From Acanthornis magna (lineage: Eukaryota; Chordata; Aves; Passeriformes; Acanthizidae), in NCBI GenBank assembly GCA_036785705.1, contig JAWUZG010000351.1:62001-126000 (forward strand): a stretch of DNA of 64,000 nucleotides, read 5' to 3'. Below, in pieces: positions 24,601 to 34,232 of this stretch (the first letter of the stretch is position 1; every line of letters starts with the position of its first letter). A model generated the notes under the pieces. That model did no database searches and was not told the DNA's origin. It saw only the letters and a list, made by a program, of their open reading frames with translations. The position numbers and the translations under genes are program-made.

Positions 24601-25290
24601 CAAATGGCACATTTCTGCCTCACCTCTAGACACAAGTCGGAGCGGCAGACTGCCTGCCACTGCCCTTTTGGCCTCCAAGCTGCCCAAGCTGGCCTTTGCA
24701 GGGAGCTGAGGGGGTGGCAGGGCCCTGGCTGTTTGCTGGAGAGGGCTGCCTGCCTTCGCTCGCTCGCACAGGGACTCAGTCTCCCGCGGCACGGGCAGCT
24801 GCAGCACAGTGTGCAGGCCAAGGGCTCATCCCTGCCGCTTTCCCACCCCAGGCGGCCCCCACTCCCCACCCCCCCGGCCTGGAGCAGCCATGCTCCACGC
24901 CAGGACACCGCTGTCACCTGCACAGCCAAGGCCTCACAGCAGTGGGCCTTGCGTGCCACCAGGCCTGCGGCAGGGCCAGCCTCGGGCCTCGTGGGCACAC
25001 GAGGAAAGGGCCACAATACTGTGTGCGCCCTGCCCCTGCCGCTTCTCCCCCAGCCTCTGGCCAGGCAGGAGCTCCCAGCCAGCCAGCCAGCCGCTCCCAC
25101 AGCCAAGGGCCAACTGGCACCCTGGATCTTGCCCAAGCCAGGGGCCATTGTGACACGGCAGTGGTGTCACCATGTCACAGGCAGGCACCCTGGAGACGCT
25201 GGCTGTGTTGACGCCGTGGAATGTTATTGGAAGCCAGGCTCCCCTGTGGCACCACGGCGCCTCAGGGAAGTGTGGAGACGGCAGAAAACA
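24601..25290. other. GC-rich flank with multiple spurious ORFs
   Basis: The DNA stays GC-rich but CpG is sparser than upstream. All frames are open for long stretches on both strands (for example 24426-25148 minus, 24604 onward plus), and the translations are rich in Ala, Gly, Pro, Arg and Trp with no recognisable domain. A short AGCC repeat lies near 25078-25094. TGACAC and GTGTCA form a small inverted repeat around 25150-25168. No gene is called. Confidence 0.5.
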
Positions 25291-25681
25291 AGAGAGGAAA
25301 AGAAAGAGGAAAAGAAAGAGAGAAAGAAAGAGAGAAAGAAAGAGAGGAAGAAAGAGAGGAAGAAAGAGAGGAAGAAAGAGAGGAAGAAAGAGAGGAAGGA
25401 AGGAAGGAAGGAAGGAAGGAAGGAAGGAAGGAAGGAAGGAAGGAAGGAAGGAAGGAAGGAAGGAAGGAAGGAAGGAAGGAAGGAAGGGAGGGAGGGAGGG
25501 TGCGGAAGGAAGGGAGGGAGGGAGGGAGGGAGGGAGGGAGGGAGGGAGGGAGGGAGGGAGGAAGGAAGGAAGGAAGGAAGGAAGGAAGGAAGGAAGGAAG
25601 GAAGGAAGGAAGGAAGGAAGGAAGGAAGGAAGGAAGGAAGGAAGGAAGGAAGGAAGGAAGGAAGGAAGGAAGGAAGGAAGG

Positions 25682-25926
25682 AGAAAGAGAAAGAATGAAA
25701 GAGAGAGAGAAAGAAAGAAAGGGAGAAGGATAGAGAGAAAGAGAGAAAGAAAGAAGTAGAGAAAGAGAGAAAGATAGAGAGAAAGAGAGGAATTAAGAAA
25801 GAAAGAGGGGAAGAGAGAAAGAAAGAGAGAGAGAGAAAGAAAGAGGGAAAGAAAAAAGGAGAGAAAGATAGAAAGAGAGATAAAGAGAGCGATAAAGATT
25901 GAAAGAGAGAAAGAGAGAATGAGGGA
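25682..25926 (+). repeat. First copy of duplicated purine-rich spacer
   Basis: A non-periodic purine-rich segment with rare pyrimidine landmarks: GGGAGAAGGATAGAG at 25721, AATTAAG at 25791 and GATAAAGATTG at 25891. The same landmarks recur in order in the copy at 26035-26274. The shared rare bases show that the two arose by duplication and not by independent repeat growth. Confidence 0.9.
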
Positions 25927-26034
25927 AAGGAAGGAAGGAAGGAAGGAAGGAAGGAAGGAAGGAAGGAAGGAAGGAAGGAAGGAAGGAAGGAAGGAAGGAA
26001 GGAAGGAAGGAAGGAAGGAAGGAAGGAAGGAAGG

Positions 26035-26271
26035 AGAAAGAAAAAGAAAGAATGAGAGAGAGAAAGAAAGAAAGGGAGAAGGATAGAGAGAAAGAGAGAA
26101 AGAAAGAAGTAGAGAAAGAGAGAAAGATAGAGAGAAAGAGAGGAATTAAGAAAGAAAGAGGGGAAGAGAGAAAGAGAGAGAGAGAAAGAAAGAGGGAAAG
26201 AAAAAAGGAGAGAAAGATAGAGAGATAAAGAGAGCGATAAAGATTGAAAGAGAGAAAGAGAGATTGAGGGA

Positions 26272-26274
<3 letters not shown>
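26035..26274 (+). repeat. Second copy of duplicated purine-rich spacer
   Basis: Landmarks seen in the first copy recur here at 26074, 26144 and 26236. The offset is 353 bp for the first two and 345 bp for the third, so a net 8 bp was lost between them. The copy ends in GAAA repeats where the first ends in GGAA repeats. Confidence 0.9.
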
Positions 26275-26335
<61 letters not shown>

Positions 26336-26432
26336 AAAAGAAAGAAAGAAAGAGGAAAAGAATGAAAGAAAAGAGAGAGAGAGAGAGAAAGAAAGTGAGA
26401 AAGAAAGAGAGAAAGAGAGAAAGAAAGGAAGG

Positions 26433-29127
26433 TGCTGAGGCTGAACGTGTCAATGGAAGCCTCAAAACACAGAGGACTCCAAGTGGTCAAAAACATCCAA
26501 GACATAGGTTCAGGCCTGGCCTCAAGCCTTCCAGAGAGTCCGTGTACAACCCAGGCGGAGAGAGACAACAGGAGGAAATATTTAGGAAATATTGCGTGGC
26601 AGGCCATAGCAAGTGAAGTCTCGGGCAAGAAAAATGGCGAGATGAGAAAGCAGCTTACCTTGCCAAGGTATCGAACAGCTTGGAAGTTCCACTTTGCCGA
26701 AACTCTGCACATTCGTCATCTTCTCCACACGCACCTGCCCACCTCTTCCTGCCTGGAGACTGAAGCTGTGCTCCATGGAAAAACAGGCACTTTACCAACC
26801 AAGTCCAGAGCACCGTTCCAAGTCCCGATGACCCTCACTGAAGGCGAGGTTACGGCCAGAGGACCCGCAATTCACTGCTCCAGAGTGAAGAACACCTGTG
26901 CTTCTGAAACAGCTAGAAGACAAAAGCGGATACAAATCAAGATGGAGCCATTTCAATGGTTCACTTATCCGTGCCTGTTATCTGCACAGCTGCTAACCCC
27001 GACTCAGATTTGGCCTCCAATGAGTCAATGTCAATATCTCAATGTCAATACTTCAGGCATGCTGCCAATTATTATTCAAACACCATCCCTGAAATGGATT
27101 TTCTTCCTGCAAAAGAACAATAGAGTGTTTCCTAAAATGAGACAAAGTGCTCAGTGCCGTTGTGGTTGGGGAGAAGCGAGAAAATGTTAAATTATCTTAT
27201 TTTGTGCATGAAAGAAAGAAACATTTATCATAAGAGGGTACTTTACAAGGTGGAGCAGATTGTGTCATCTTCAAACACTGACTTTTGCAGAGGCCTCAGA
27301 TACGAGAGGTGGATACTTTTGTCCCTTGAAGTGTGATTTATAAGAAATGTTGTATTTGGCAGGCTGTTATAACATGTCATGGTGCTATTAAATGCAAGTC
27401 AGAAGTTCTTTATAATTCATTAGCATTCCTTCTTGATTGGAAACTACGCAGCCACCTGCCCCTGCTGTTATTCAAAAGTAGGAGACAAGGTAGTCATTCA
27501 GAAAGTACCAGACTGACAAGCAGTTGGCAGGGGCGAATACCAGTGTATCAAAAAACAAGTACAAAACAAGAGCAATGAAACTACACATGATTTACTGGTC
27601 AAACTAGTGATGTAAAGTGCTGGGACTTATGCAAACCTTGTTTCTGCATCAGATAACCAGTGACTCATGTCAATATCAGGCAAATTCCTTGGTTCTGGGA
27701 CACTGAGTTTGACAGCAATCATGCACAAGCAAAATTGTTGCCACACTAGTTGTTACAACACTCATACAAATGACACAACACTCACACAAATGACATAAAT
27801 ACAAGAACCACCAGAGAAAACTCTTTAGCATTAAAAGGAAATCTCTATCTAGTGTAACATATAATTTGCACATTCTACAATTCTCATCAGTGTATGCAAT
27901 GTTAACTTCCAAGGATTCACCTGCATTTCTCAGCCTTAATTCTACCAAAAAATACAAGCAGTCTGACTTCTATGCATCCAGCTTGTGCCAAACATCCATT
28001 TCTAATACCAAGACACAAAGATTCAAAAAGAGTTCTTTGATACAAACATCTGCATAAAGTTGATCAAAATTTAATCACTTATTTTTTCCCTTTCTCAGTT
28101 CATGCTGTAGACAGGCTGGATGGAAGCATTCCCCCTTTTGATTTCTTTACTTTGAAAATTGTATATCTCAACACTGAAATGGGGATTTTCTACAGTGTGT
28201 TACAATATTGATGTCTGTTTAGGACTGTACATCTTTTATCGACAACACACTGCCAAAGTCTGTGACTGTGATCACTGACATTTCACATACTCAGGTCCAA
28301 AGACAGGCGGTGGCAGTCAGATTAGACCATTTGCTATGCTGTGTTCCTTAGAAATATAAAAACATATGTAGCCCCGAAAGCATAGCTAATTTAGCTGTAA
28401 TACAGTTTTAAGTAATTTTAAACTTTAAAGGGATACAGAACCACCATTTACTTCAGTACACTCAGTTACTAGCCCATATCAGAGACCTGTTTTCCCTGAG
28501 CTACTTACATACTTACAATGCGAAGCTTTTAAAAGGTGGATTTGTTGATACAAATCCAGTCATAACAGTGAGAAAAATGAAGTATTGCAAAACTGTTTTC
28601 TAATATATATATATATTTTACAACATGTGTGGCAGGCCAGTTTTCTGTGCAGAATTTGTACAAACAGCTGAAAAAAGTGTGGAAGAGGATCATGCTCTGG
28701 ATTTCTTCCATTTTGAAAACCAGTAACTAAGTTTTCAAAATCCATACACATCCTTTTATGCCTTAAAATGATTATATACCAAGTCCACAGCAATAGCTTA
28801 TTTTTTTCTTGAAAAAAAGAGCACAGGAAGAATATAATTTCTAGCTGCAATTTGACCTATGAATCACATCCATAGTATCTACAAAGACTTTATGTGAAAA
28901 TCATTTCCCCATCACTTGCATACTACTCTTATACTATACTTGTATGCATGTAGCATATGAACACATACCTTTAATAGATTAAGTTTATAATTACAATTTC
29001 AAAGTTTACAGTTGTTGTTTTTTGATCTCTTTATAGAGGGTTGGTAAAAAAGAGACTGAAATGAATCCCGCATGAGGAAAGCAAAAGGGAAATACTGGTG
29101 AACTTATATAAAATAGGTATATAAATA
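26433..29127. other. DNA without a recognised gene
   Basis: The first ~500 bp are of mixed, moderately GC-rich composition; the rest is AT-rich. The longest ORF, 26432-27190 (252 codons), begins in the purine repeat and reads through unique sequence. Its translation resembles no family that I know and has no domain, so I treat it as chance. Small direct repeats occur at 27025-27052 (14-bp period) and 27755-27794. Confidence 0.5.
27755..27794 (+). repeat. 20-bp unit in near-exact tandem duplicate
   Basis: ACAACACTCATACAAATGAC is followed directly by the same unit with one T-to-C change. Confidence 0.9.
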
Positions 29128-29170
29128 CTTATCTGCTCTCCTCCTGCTATTACAGAGAAGAGCAGATAAG
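29128..29170. repeat. Hairpin: 16-bp stem with one mismatch
   Basis: CTTATCTGCTCT (29128-29139) is the exact complement of AGAGCAGATAAG (29159-29170). After one C/A mismatch, three further pairs (CTC with GAG) extend the stem, leaving an 11-base loop at 29144-29154. The fold is compact but shorter than a usual microRNA precursor unless the weakly matching flanks also pair. Confidence 0.7.
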
Positions 29171-29304
29171 CTGTATAGCTAAGACTGCAATTTTCTAGCC
29201 TGCAAAAAGCCCAGCATTATCACTATGCACACTCTTTCACCTTGCACCTGTACACTATGTACAACTCTTTTAGTTTTCAAGGAACAATTTAATGCCCTTC
29301 ATCT

Positions 29305-29510
29305 GGAGCTTTAGACTGGACTGTAGGAAGCATTTTTTAACTGAAAGGGGGGTCAAACACTGGAACAGCCTTTCCTAGAGAGGTAGTGAGGTCCCAAGCC
29401 TGTCAGGGTTTAAGAGGCATTTTGACAAGGCCCTTACGTACAAGCTTTGACTTGGTTGGTCCTTGGTCAGGTGGGTGGACTAGGTGATTATTGCACTTCA
29501 ACTGAAATAA
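29305..29510 (+). mobile_element. CR1-type LINE 3' end
   Basis: TTTAGACTGGACTGTAGGAA, GGTCAAACACTGGAACAGCC, CTAGAGAGGTAGTGAGG, GTTTAAGAGGCATTTTGACA and GTGGACTAGGTGATTATTGC follow the usual order of the 3' end of an avian CR1-like LINE (TTTAGACTGGA, CACTGGAACAGG, a GTTTAAGAGG-type block, GGACTAGATGATC). About 200 bp remain, so it is a strongly 5'-truncated, dead copy. Its 3' tail runs directly into the TCTAT array, as expected if that array grew from the CR1 tail repeat. Confidence 0.8.
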
Positions 29511-29636
29511 TCTATTCTATTCTATTCTATTCTATTCTATTCTATTCTATTCTATTCTATTCTATTCTATTCTATTCTATTCTATTCTATTCTATTCTAT
29601 TCTATTCTATTCTATCCCCATCCCATCCCATCCCAT
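29511..29636 (+). repeat. (TCTAT)21 microsatellite with TCCCA end
   Basis: Twenty-one uninterrupted copies of TCTAT (29511-29615) are followed by a short run of TCCCA-like copies. The array is in frame with an apparent ORF (29447-29647) that is only a repeat translation. An uninterrupted array of this length is expected to vary between individuals. Confidence 0.98.
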
Positions 29637-32046
29637 CTCTCCTCTAACAAGTAATAAGGAAACAGGGTATCTAGCTTAGATTCTAGCTCTTTTTAAAATT
29701 GTGTTAAAATTGTAGGGGGTCACAGCTGAGGAAATTCTGCCAATATCACACCAAAAACTTCCTGCTTCACAGTATGAAGCCTGGTACAGTGGAAATCCTA
29801 TTAAGACAAATATTTACAGATAAAAATGATGTTGAATGAAAGTTTCAGTGTTCTCTTTTTCATCAGCAGTTACGCAAATCACTTTCTGCTCTACCACAAA
29901 TATTGATTTATATTAATCACAAAACCTTCATGACTTGCAGGCATGAAAGAAAATCAATACAGTAATGGTTAGTTTTCTGCTAGCCAGCACATTTGTGTGA
30001 TAGAAGAGGGCACACAATGAAGCCCTGTGGTAAGTCTGTAGGTAAACGGATGAGAAATGTGAGAGCAAAAATGTTGGTAGTGAATGGGAAGTAAATCCTT
30101 TAACAGCCCTAACACAAATATGCTTTGAATGCTGATTTTACTCCATCTCAGAAGCCTATATTTAGAATTCAGCATGGGAGAACAGCTCTAGGAACCACAT
30201 TTCCACAAGGCATTTGGTACATCTCAGGCTTATTATTCAGATGTTACTGACAGATCTCCTCTCATACTCTTCATACGTAAAAATTGCCACAATGAAGCTT
30301 AATTATTCAATAGTAACAGTGCATTTCATTCATAGAAACTTCTCTGTAAAACAGACAATGCTGTGTAACTCCATGACCAATGTAACAATGTGCTCTTTAA
30401 AATAACACCTCCATGATCTCAAACATACCTGTGTCAGAAAAGTCAGCATACAGATGAATTACTACTTCTGTGTCACTGGAACTGATATAACAGGATCTGT
30501 AGCATGAAAACCAAAGCACAGATGCCAGCTGAATCACACAGCTGATAGAACGAGACTAAAAGAGAGTAAAATACATCCATCTGTCCTGACTGAGGTACTG
30601 ACTTCTTAGACTACTCTGTCTCCTGAAATGCACAAGGCCAGTGCAGTCAACAGAGATATTCTTGTTTATGTTTGCAATGAATTTTCACATAGACCTTTTT
30701 CTACTGAATTGTGGTTTACTGCTCACAAGCTGAATCTCGTTCTGCTTAAAAAAATAGTACTATTAGTCTATGCAATTCTGTAATGGAGTAGGAAATAAAG
30801 ATTATAAAAAGTCACTGAATGCACTCTCTTAAAGTGTCCCAAAATTCCTTTTGCAGATAAGAAATTTTGGGGAAAGTCAGTTTTCTTTTTGTAGTGCACC
30901 AGGGAGGCAAAACTGCATGCCACAATCTTAATTACAGTTTTACATGCTCGGAAATGAGCTATGCTGTCAGTAGTTTGTAGCTACAGTAAATGAAAGCAGA
31001 ATCTACTTTTTAATGACAGAAGACAACATAAGAAAAGTATGAGTATGCATTAGTAGCACTTAAAGAGATTATGATATGGCTGAAGATTTTTATAACATTA
31101 ACTTCCAATATTAATGAATGCACATGAATTTCAGACATAACAATTTCTATTTAATTTACAAGGCTGTCAGTTTGTCTTTAAAGACAATTCAAAAGGGAAA
31201 CAAAAATGACAATCACAAAAAAAATACCTATTTAAATCTTTAAATCTAATCTGTAGAACCTGCTTCACAAATGAACTCTTTGCAGTAATGCATTCCTGTC
31301 TTGATAAAATGTTGAGATTTGCAAGGAAATGAACAGATACTATTTTCTAATTCTCTCTAGAAACCCAGAAAAGAACGGTTAGGTTCTATTGACCCTGTCT
31401 AAATGAAGCTGGAGGAACTGTCCAGAGCATATGAATATAATAGAAATATAAAAATATAATAAAAACTGTAAATTTGGAGGTGGTAGTCTTGACCAGGTTG
31501 GTTGATGTTCTTTCTACTGAGGTCTGCTTTTCTCCTGTGAAGTTACTGACTGTAATGCAGGTGAATAACAACCAACAAGAAACTGGTAACAAAAGTGTAA
31601 TGGATTATTGCATCAATGATTTCTGTGATTTCACTTAAGGTGATAATTTGCTACTAAATTCTGCTATTTAGAGGTTGAATTATCTCAAAATTGTATTGTA
31701 ATTTAAACAATTGGTAAAAGTCCTAAAGTAGGAATGCTAATATAGGCTTTAGAGGGGAAGAAAAAAGCAACAAGAAGGAAGATTTAACAAAATATTTGGA
31801 AATTTTAAAAATAATTTTACTCTGTAAGTACAAAGAAGGTGAGTACGCATTTTATGGAATTCAGTAAGCGAAAAAATTTATCTGCAACCATTATTTCTCC
31901 TTCTTTGTATACAGAACCCCTACATCATGTGAGAAATCACTGTAAAATATTTTACTAAAAACAAGACTAGTGTAATATCATGCAGCCTAAGGAAAAATTG
32001 TGGAGTTTTTATACATCAAAATGCTTTACAGAATGAAATGTTCTGG
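29637..32046. other. AT-rich DNA without a recognised gene
   Basis: About 2.4 kb with no ORF above 70 codons and no element recognised. Confidence 0.65.
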
Positions 32047-32068
32047 TTTTTTTTTTTTTTTTTTTTTT
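32047..32068 (+). repeat. Poly(T) run of 22
   Basis: A plain homopolymer. A poly(A) tail of a minus-strand retroposed copy is conceivable, but the sequence on its left is not a recognisable processed transcript. Confidence 0.95.
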
Positions 32069-34160
32069 AAATTTTGAAAATATAAGTGTTTTCCTGGTAC
32101 TTTCAATACAAACAAAAGTACTTTGGAACAAAAGCCTCAAAACATTTAATGCAAGCACTGGAATATATTTCCCTGAGTCCTTATGTAATGTTACTTTTCA
32201 AAAAAGTCAACTTCAGTGCAAAACCTGCAATCCTCAAGCCGTGGAGAACTGTGGGAGCTGTAGTTCCAGCGACTGTCACTTCACCTTCTCCGTCACCTGC
32301 AAACTCTGTGGTCAGACTCAGCCTTTTGCCAAATTCAGAATATCTCTGCACACAGAGATCTGGGGGTCAGGCAGTACAGGAGGAGTGAAGAATGAGGGAA
32401 GAACGCACCCACACACAGCTCCCACGAGGCACCAGAGCAGCACACACCTGCCACACACACCTCAAAGTCACCTGAAATGAGACTCCGCAACTCAGCAAAC
32501 TGTTTTCATTTTGTTTGATTCAAACTAAAGGTTTACTTTAGATTTCCATGGCAGAATATTTGCATCTGAAGGCACTGAGAGGGAGCTGAGGTTATTGGGT
32601 TTTATGTACAGAAGAGACATGAAACCAGAGACATGAATGAGGCTCTCCAGCAACTCACAGAATTCATCAGTCATGTGTTTCCTATCCTGCAAGAACTTCA
32701 GCTCCACACAGCAGCAATATTCCCTCCCGGCTAAATTCTATGCCTATGTAATTATATCCAGTTCTGCTGCAGTTAATAAAGCGGCAGAAATTTACAGCAA
32801 GGGTAAGCACACCAATCTCAGCCACCTTCAGCCTTGGTATTAAGCACAGAATATCTCCATTTATCTCATTTGTTCCTGTCATAAACATCTTTAGAAGAGT
32901 TCTACCTATTGCATAAGAATTTATTTCCTCAAATTACTACATCACGCATCAGAGTAACTTCAACACTTATTTCCTTTCAACAATTCAGATAATTATGTTT
33001 AAGGACTTAGAACAAGCTTACATAAAGTCACTTTACTTTATTTATTATGTGACGGTTGCTGTATTACTCATGAGTAACCAGAGCCTGTCACATTGCAAAA
33101 TTTCATGAATAATATGTCATATATTATGCATGCATGTATAGTTCAGCATTGTCAAACATAATCAAACAATTAATAAAACAAACGAAGAATGCATAATTGA
33201 AGTGCTAAATCTCAGAACTCAGAATTGAAATTACTAACAGAGGATTACCCATCTGCCAGGAAAATATCCATTGTAAGCAATCCGAGTGCAGTCAACCAAT
33301 CTACAGTTTTTTTTAAAAATTAAGTATTGCTATTAGAAACTGATTATACTTTTTAACAGCAATAAATCCCCATGAAATAAGTTATTGTTTACCATAGCTG
33401 TAGCATTAACCTTTTGAAGCAAATTTAGCAAATTGCTAGCTAATGCTAATGACCAATTTTGAAAGGGATTACTCCTTAATTATATCATATACAGTAGTAG
33501 TCATAAGATAGGATCATTTTGACGCCAGCTGCATCTTAACAGGAACAGTCTGAATTGGAACGAAGAACATTAATCCAAAATCAGTAGCTCATATAATTAG
33601 AAGGAGCATGAGGACTACTCAGATGTGGTTTTTTTGTATGACCAGGAAAAAAAAGAAACACCTTTGGTTTACATTAGAATGATCATGCTCTTTTAAAAGA
33701 ACAGCTAAAGCGTGAACATCTGCTCCCAAGGACCTATCTATTGTCAGACTTATGCAGTGTGCTTGCTCAATTGTTTGCTTCGTGTGACCTAACCACCAGG
33801 ACACAAGGGAGCATGGGACAGCCTTATTTTCAAGGCAGACATTTATTATTTAGGAGACCCTGAGTTACAAAGCTTTTAGAAAGGACCACTAGCTTCTTTT
33901 CTTACAAAACCACCACCAACATAGCAAATAATCTCTTCAAAACCTGTTTATTCTATATAATATGTTACGAGCCACTGCAGCTATTAGGATTAAATGCAAA
34001 TTTCAGAATCTGATCAATATATGCAAGATCGTTTAATTAAATTGGTGTTAGTTTTATCTGTGGTTGAAATGGAATAAAATGGAAAATGATTGTCACAATT
34101 CCATTGCCTCTTATTCCAAAGGAGCTGCTGGATGTGCTTTTGACCCCAACTCAGGCAGAG
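32069..34160. other. AT-rich DNA without a recognised gene
   Basis: About 2.1 kb. The ORF at 32241-32480 has a cysteine-rich start but no ATG and no known zinc-finger spacing, and is not called. The segment 33000-33500 is listed as a possible conserved element. A CA-rich stretch lies at about 32407-32463. Confidence 0.55.
33000..33500. promoter_or_regulatory. Possible conserved non-coding element (weak)
   Basis: Dense in ATTA, TAAT, TTTATT, ATGCAT and GCTAATGCTAATGA-like motifs, without microsatellites or transposon relics. This texture is frequent in vertebrate developmental enhancers. It is an impression from base composition only. Confidence 0.2.
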
Positions 34161-34232
34161 TTTCAGGGGGTTTCAGGGGGTTTCAGGGGGTGAAATTGTA
34201 GCAAAAAATTCAGGGGGTGAAATTGTAGCAAA
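34161..34232 (+). repeat. Nested small tandem repeat with four G5 runs
   Basis: TTTCAGGGGG occurs three times in a row (34161-34190). A 24-base unit from TTCAGGGGGTGAAATTG to GTAGCAAA is then duplicated with a 27-bp period (34182-34205 and 34209-34232). Four G5 runs lie on one strand, three of them with 5-base loops. The last loop is about 22 bases, so any quadruplex would be weak. Confidence 0.95.

Larger units (their letters stand above)
25291..26432 (+). repeat. 1.14-kb polypurine microsatellite complex, (GGAA)n, (GGGA)n and (GAAA)n
   Basis: Almost every plus-strand base is A or G. In order it holds GAAA/GAGA-rich sequence (25291 to about 25393), GGAA repeats (about 25394-25486), GGGA repeats (about 25487-25562, broken by TGC at 25501-25503), GGAA repeats (to about 25680), a mixed GAGAAA spacer, GGAA repeats (about 25927-26034), a second copy of the spacer, GAAA repeats (about 26272-26336) and a mixed GA end. 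The long ORFs here (Lys/Glu/Arg/Gly on the plus strand, Ser/Phe/Leu/Pro on the minus strand, up to 413 codons) are repeat translations. Such mirror-symmetric purine tracts can form triplex DNA and change length readily, so the assembled length may not be exact. Confidence 0.97.

Noticed and set aside
24604..25698. 364-codon ORF on the plus strand
   Set aside because: The first half lies in GC-rich DNA that is open in most frames, and the second half is a Lys/Glu/Gly/Arg run translated from GAAA and GGAA repeats. No domain is present.
25224..26465. 413-codon ORF on the minus strand
   Set aside because: Almost entirely Ser/Phe/Leu/Pro runs read from the complementary pyrimidine repeat. A simple-repeat artefact.
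26432..27190. 252-codon plus-strand ORF after the purine tract
   Set aside because: The translation has no recognisable family or domain, starts at the repeat edge, and has no supporting promoter or splice pattern that I can defend.
29447..29647. 66-codon ORF with a SILFY repeat
   Set aside because: It is the in-frame reading of the TCTAT microsatellite and the CR1 tail.
32241..32480. Cysteine-rich ORF resembling a zinc finger
   Set aside because: It starts at GTG, not ATG. Its Cys spacing (C-x2-C-x4-C-x8-C-x2-C) fits no zinc-finger class that I know, and the rest is low-complexity His/Thr/Pro sequence from a CA-rich stretch.
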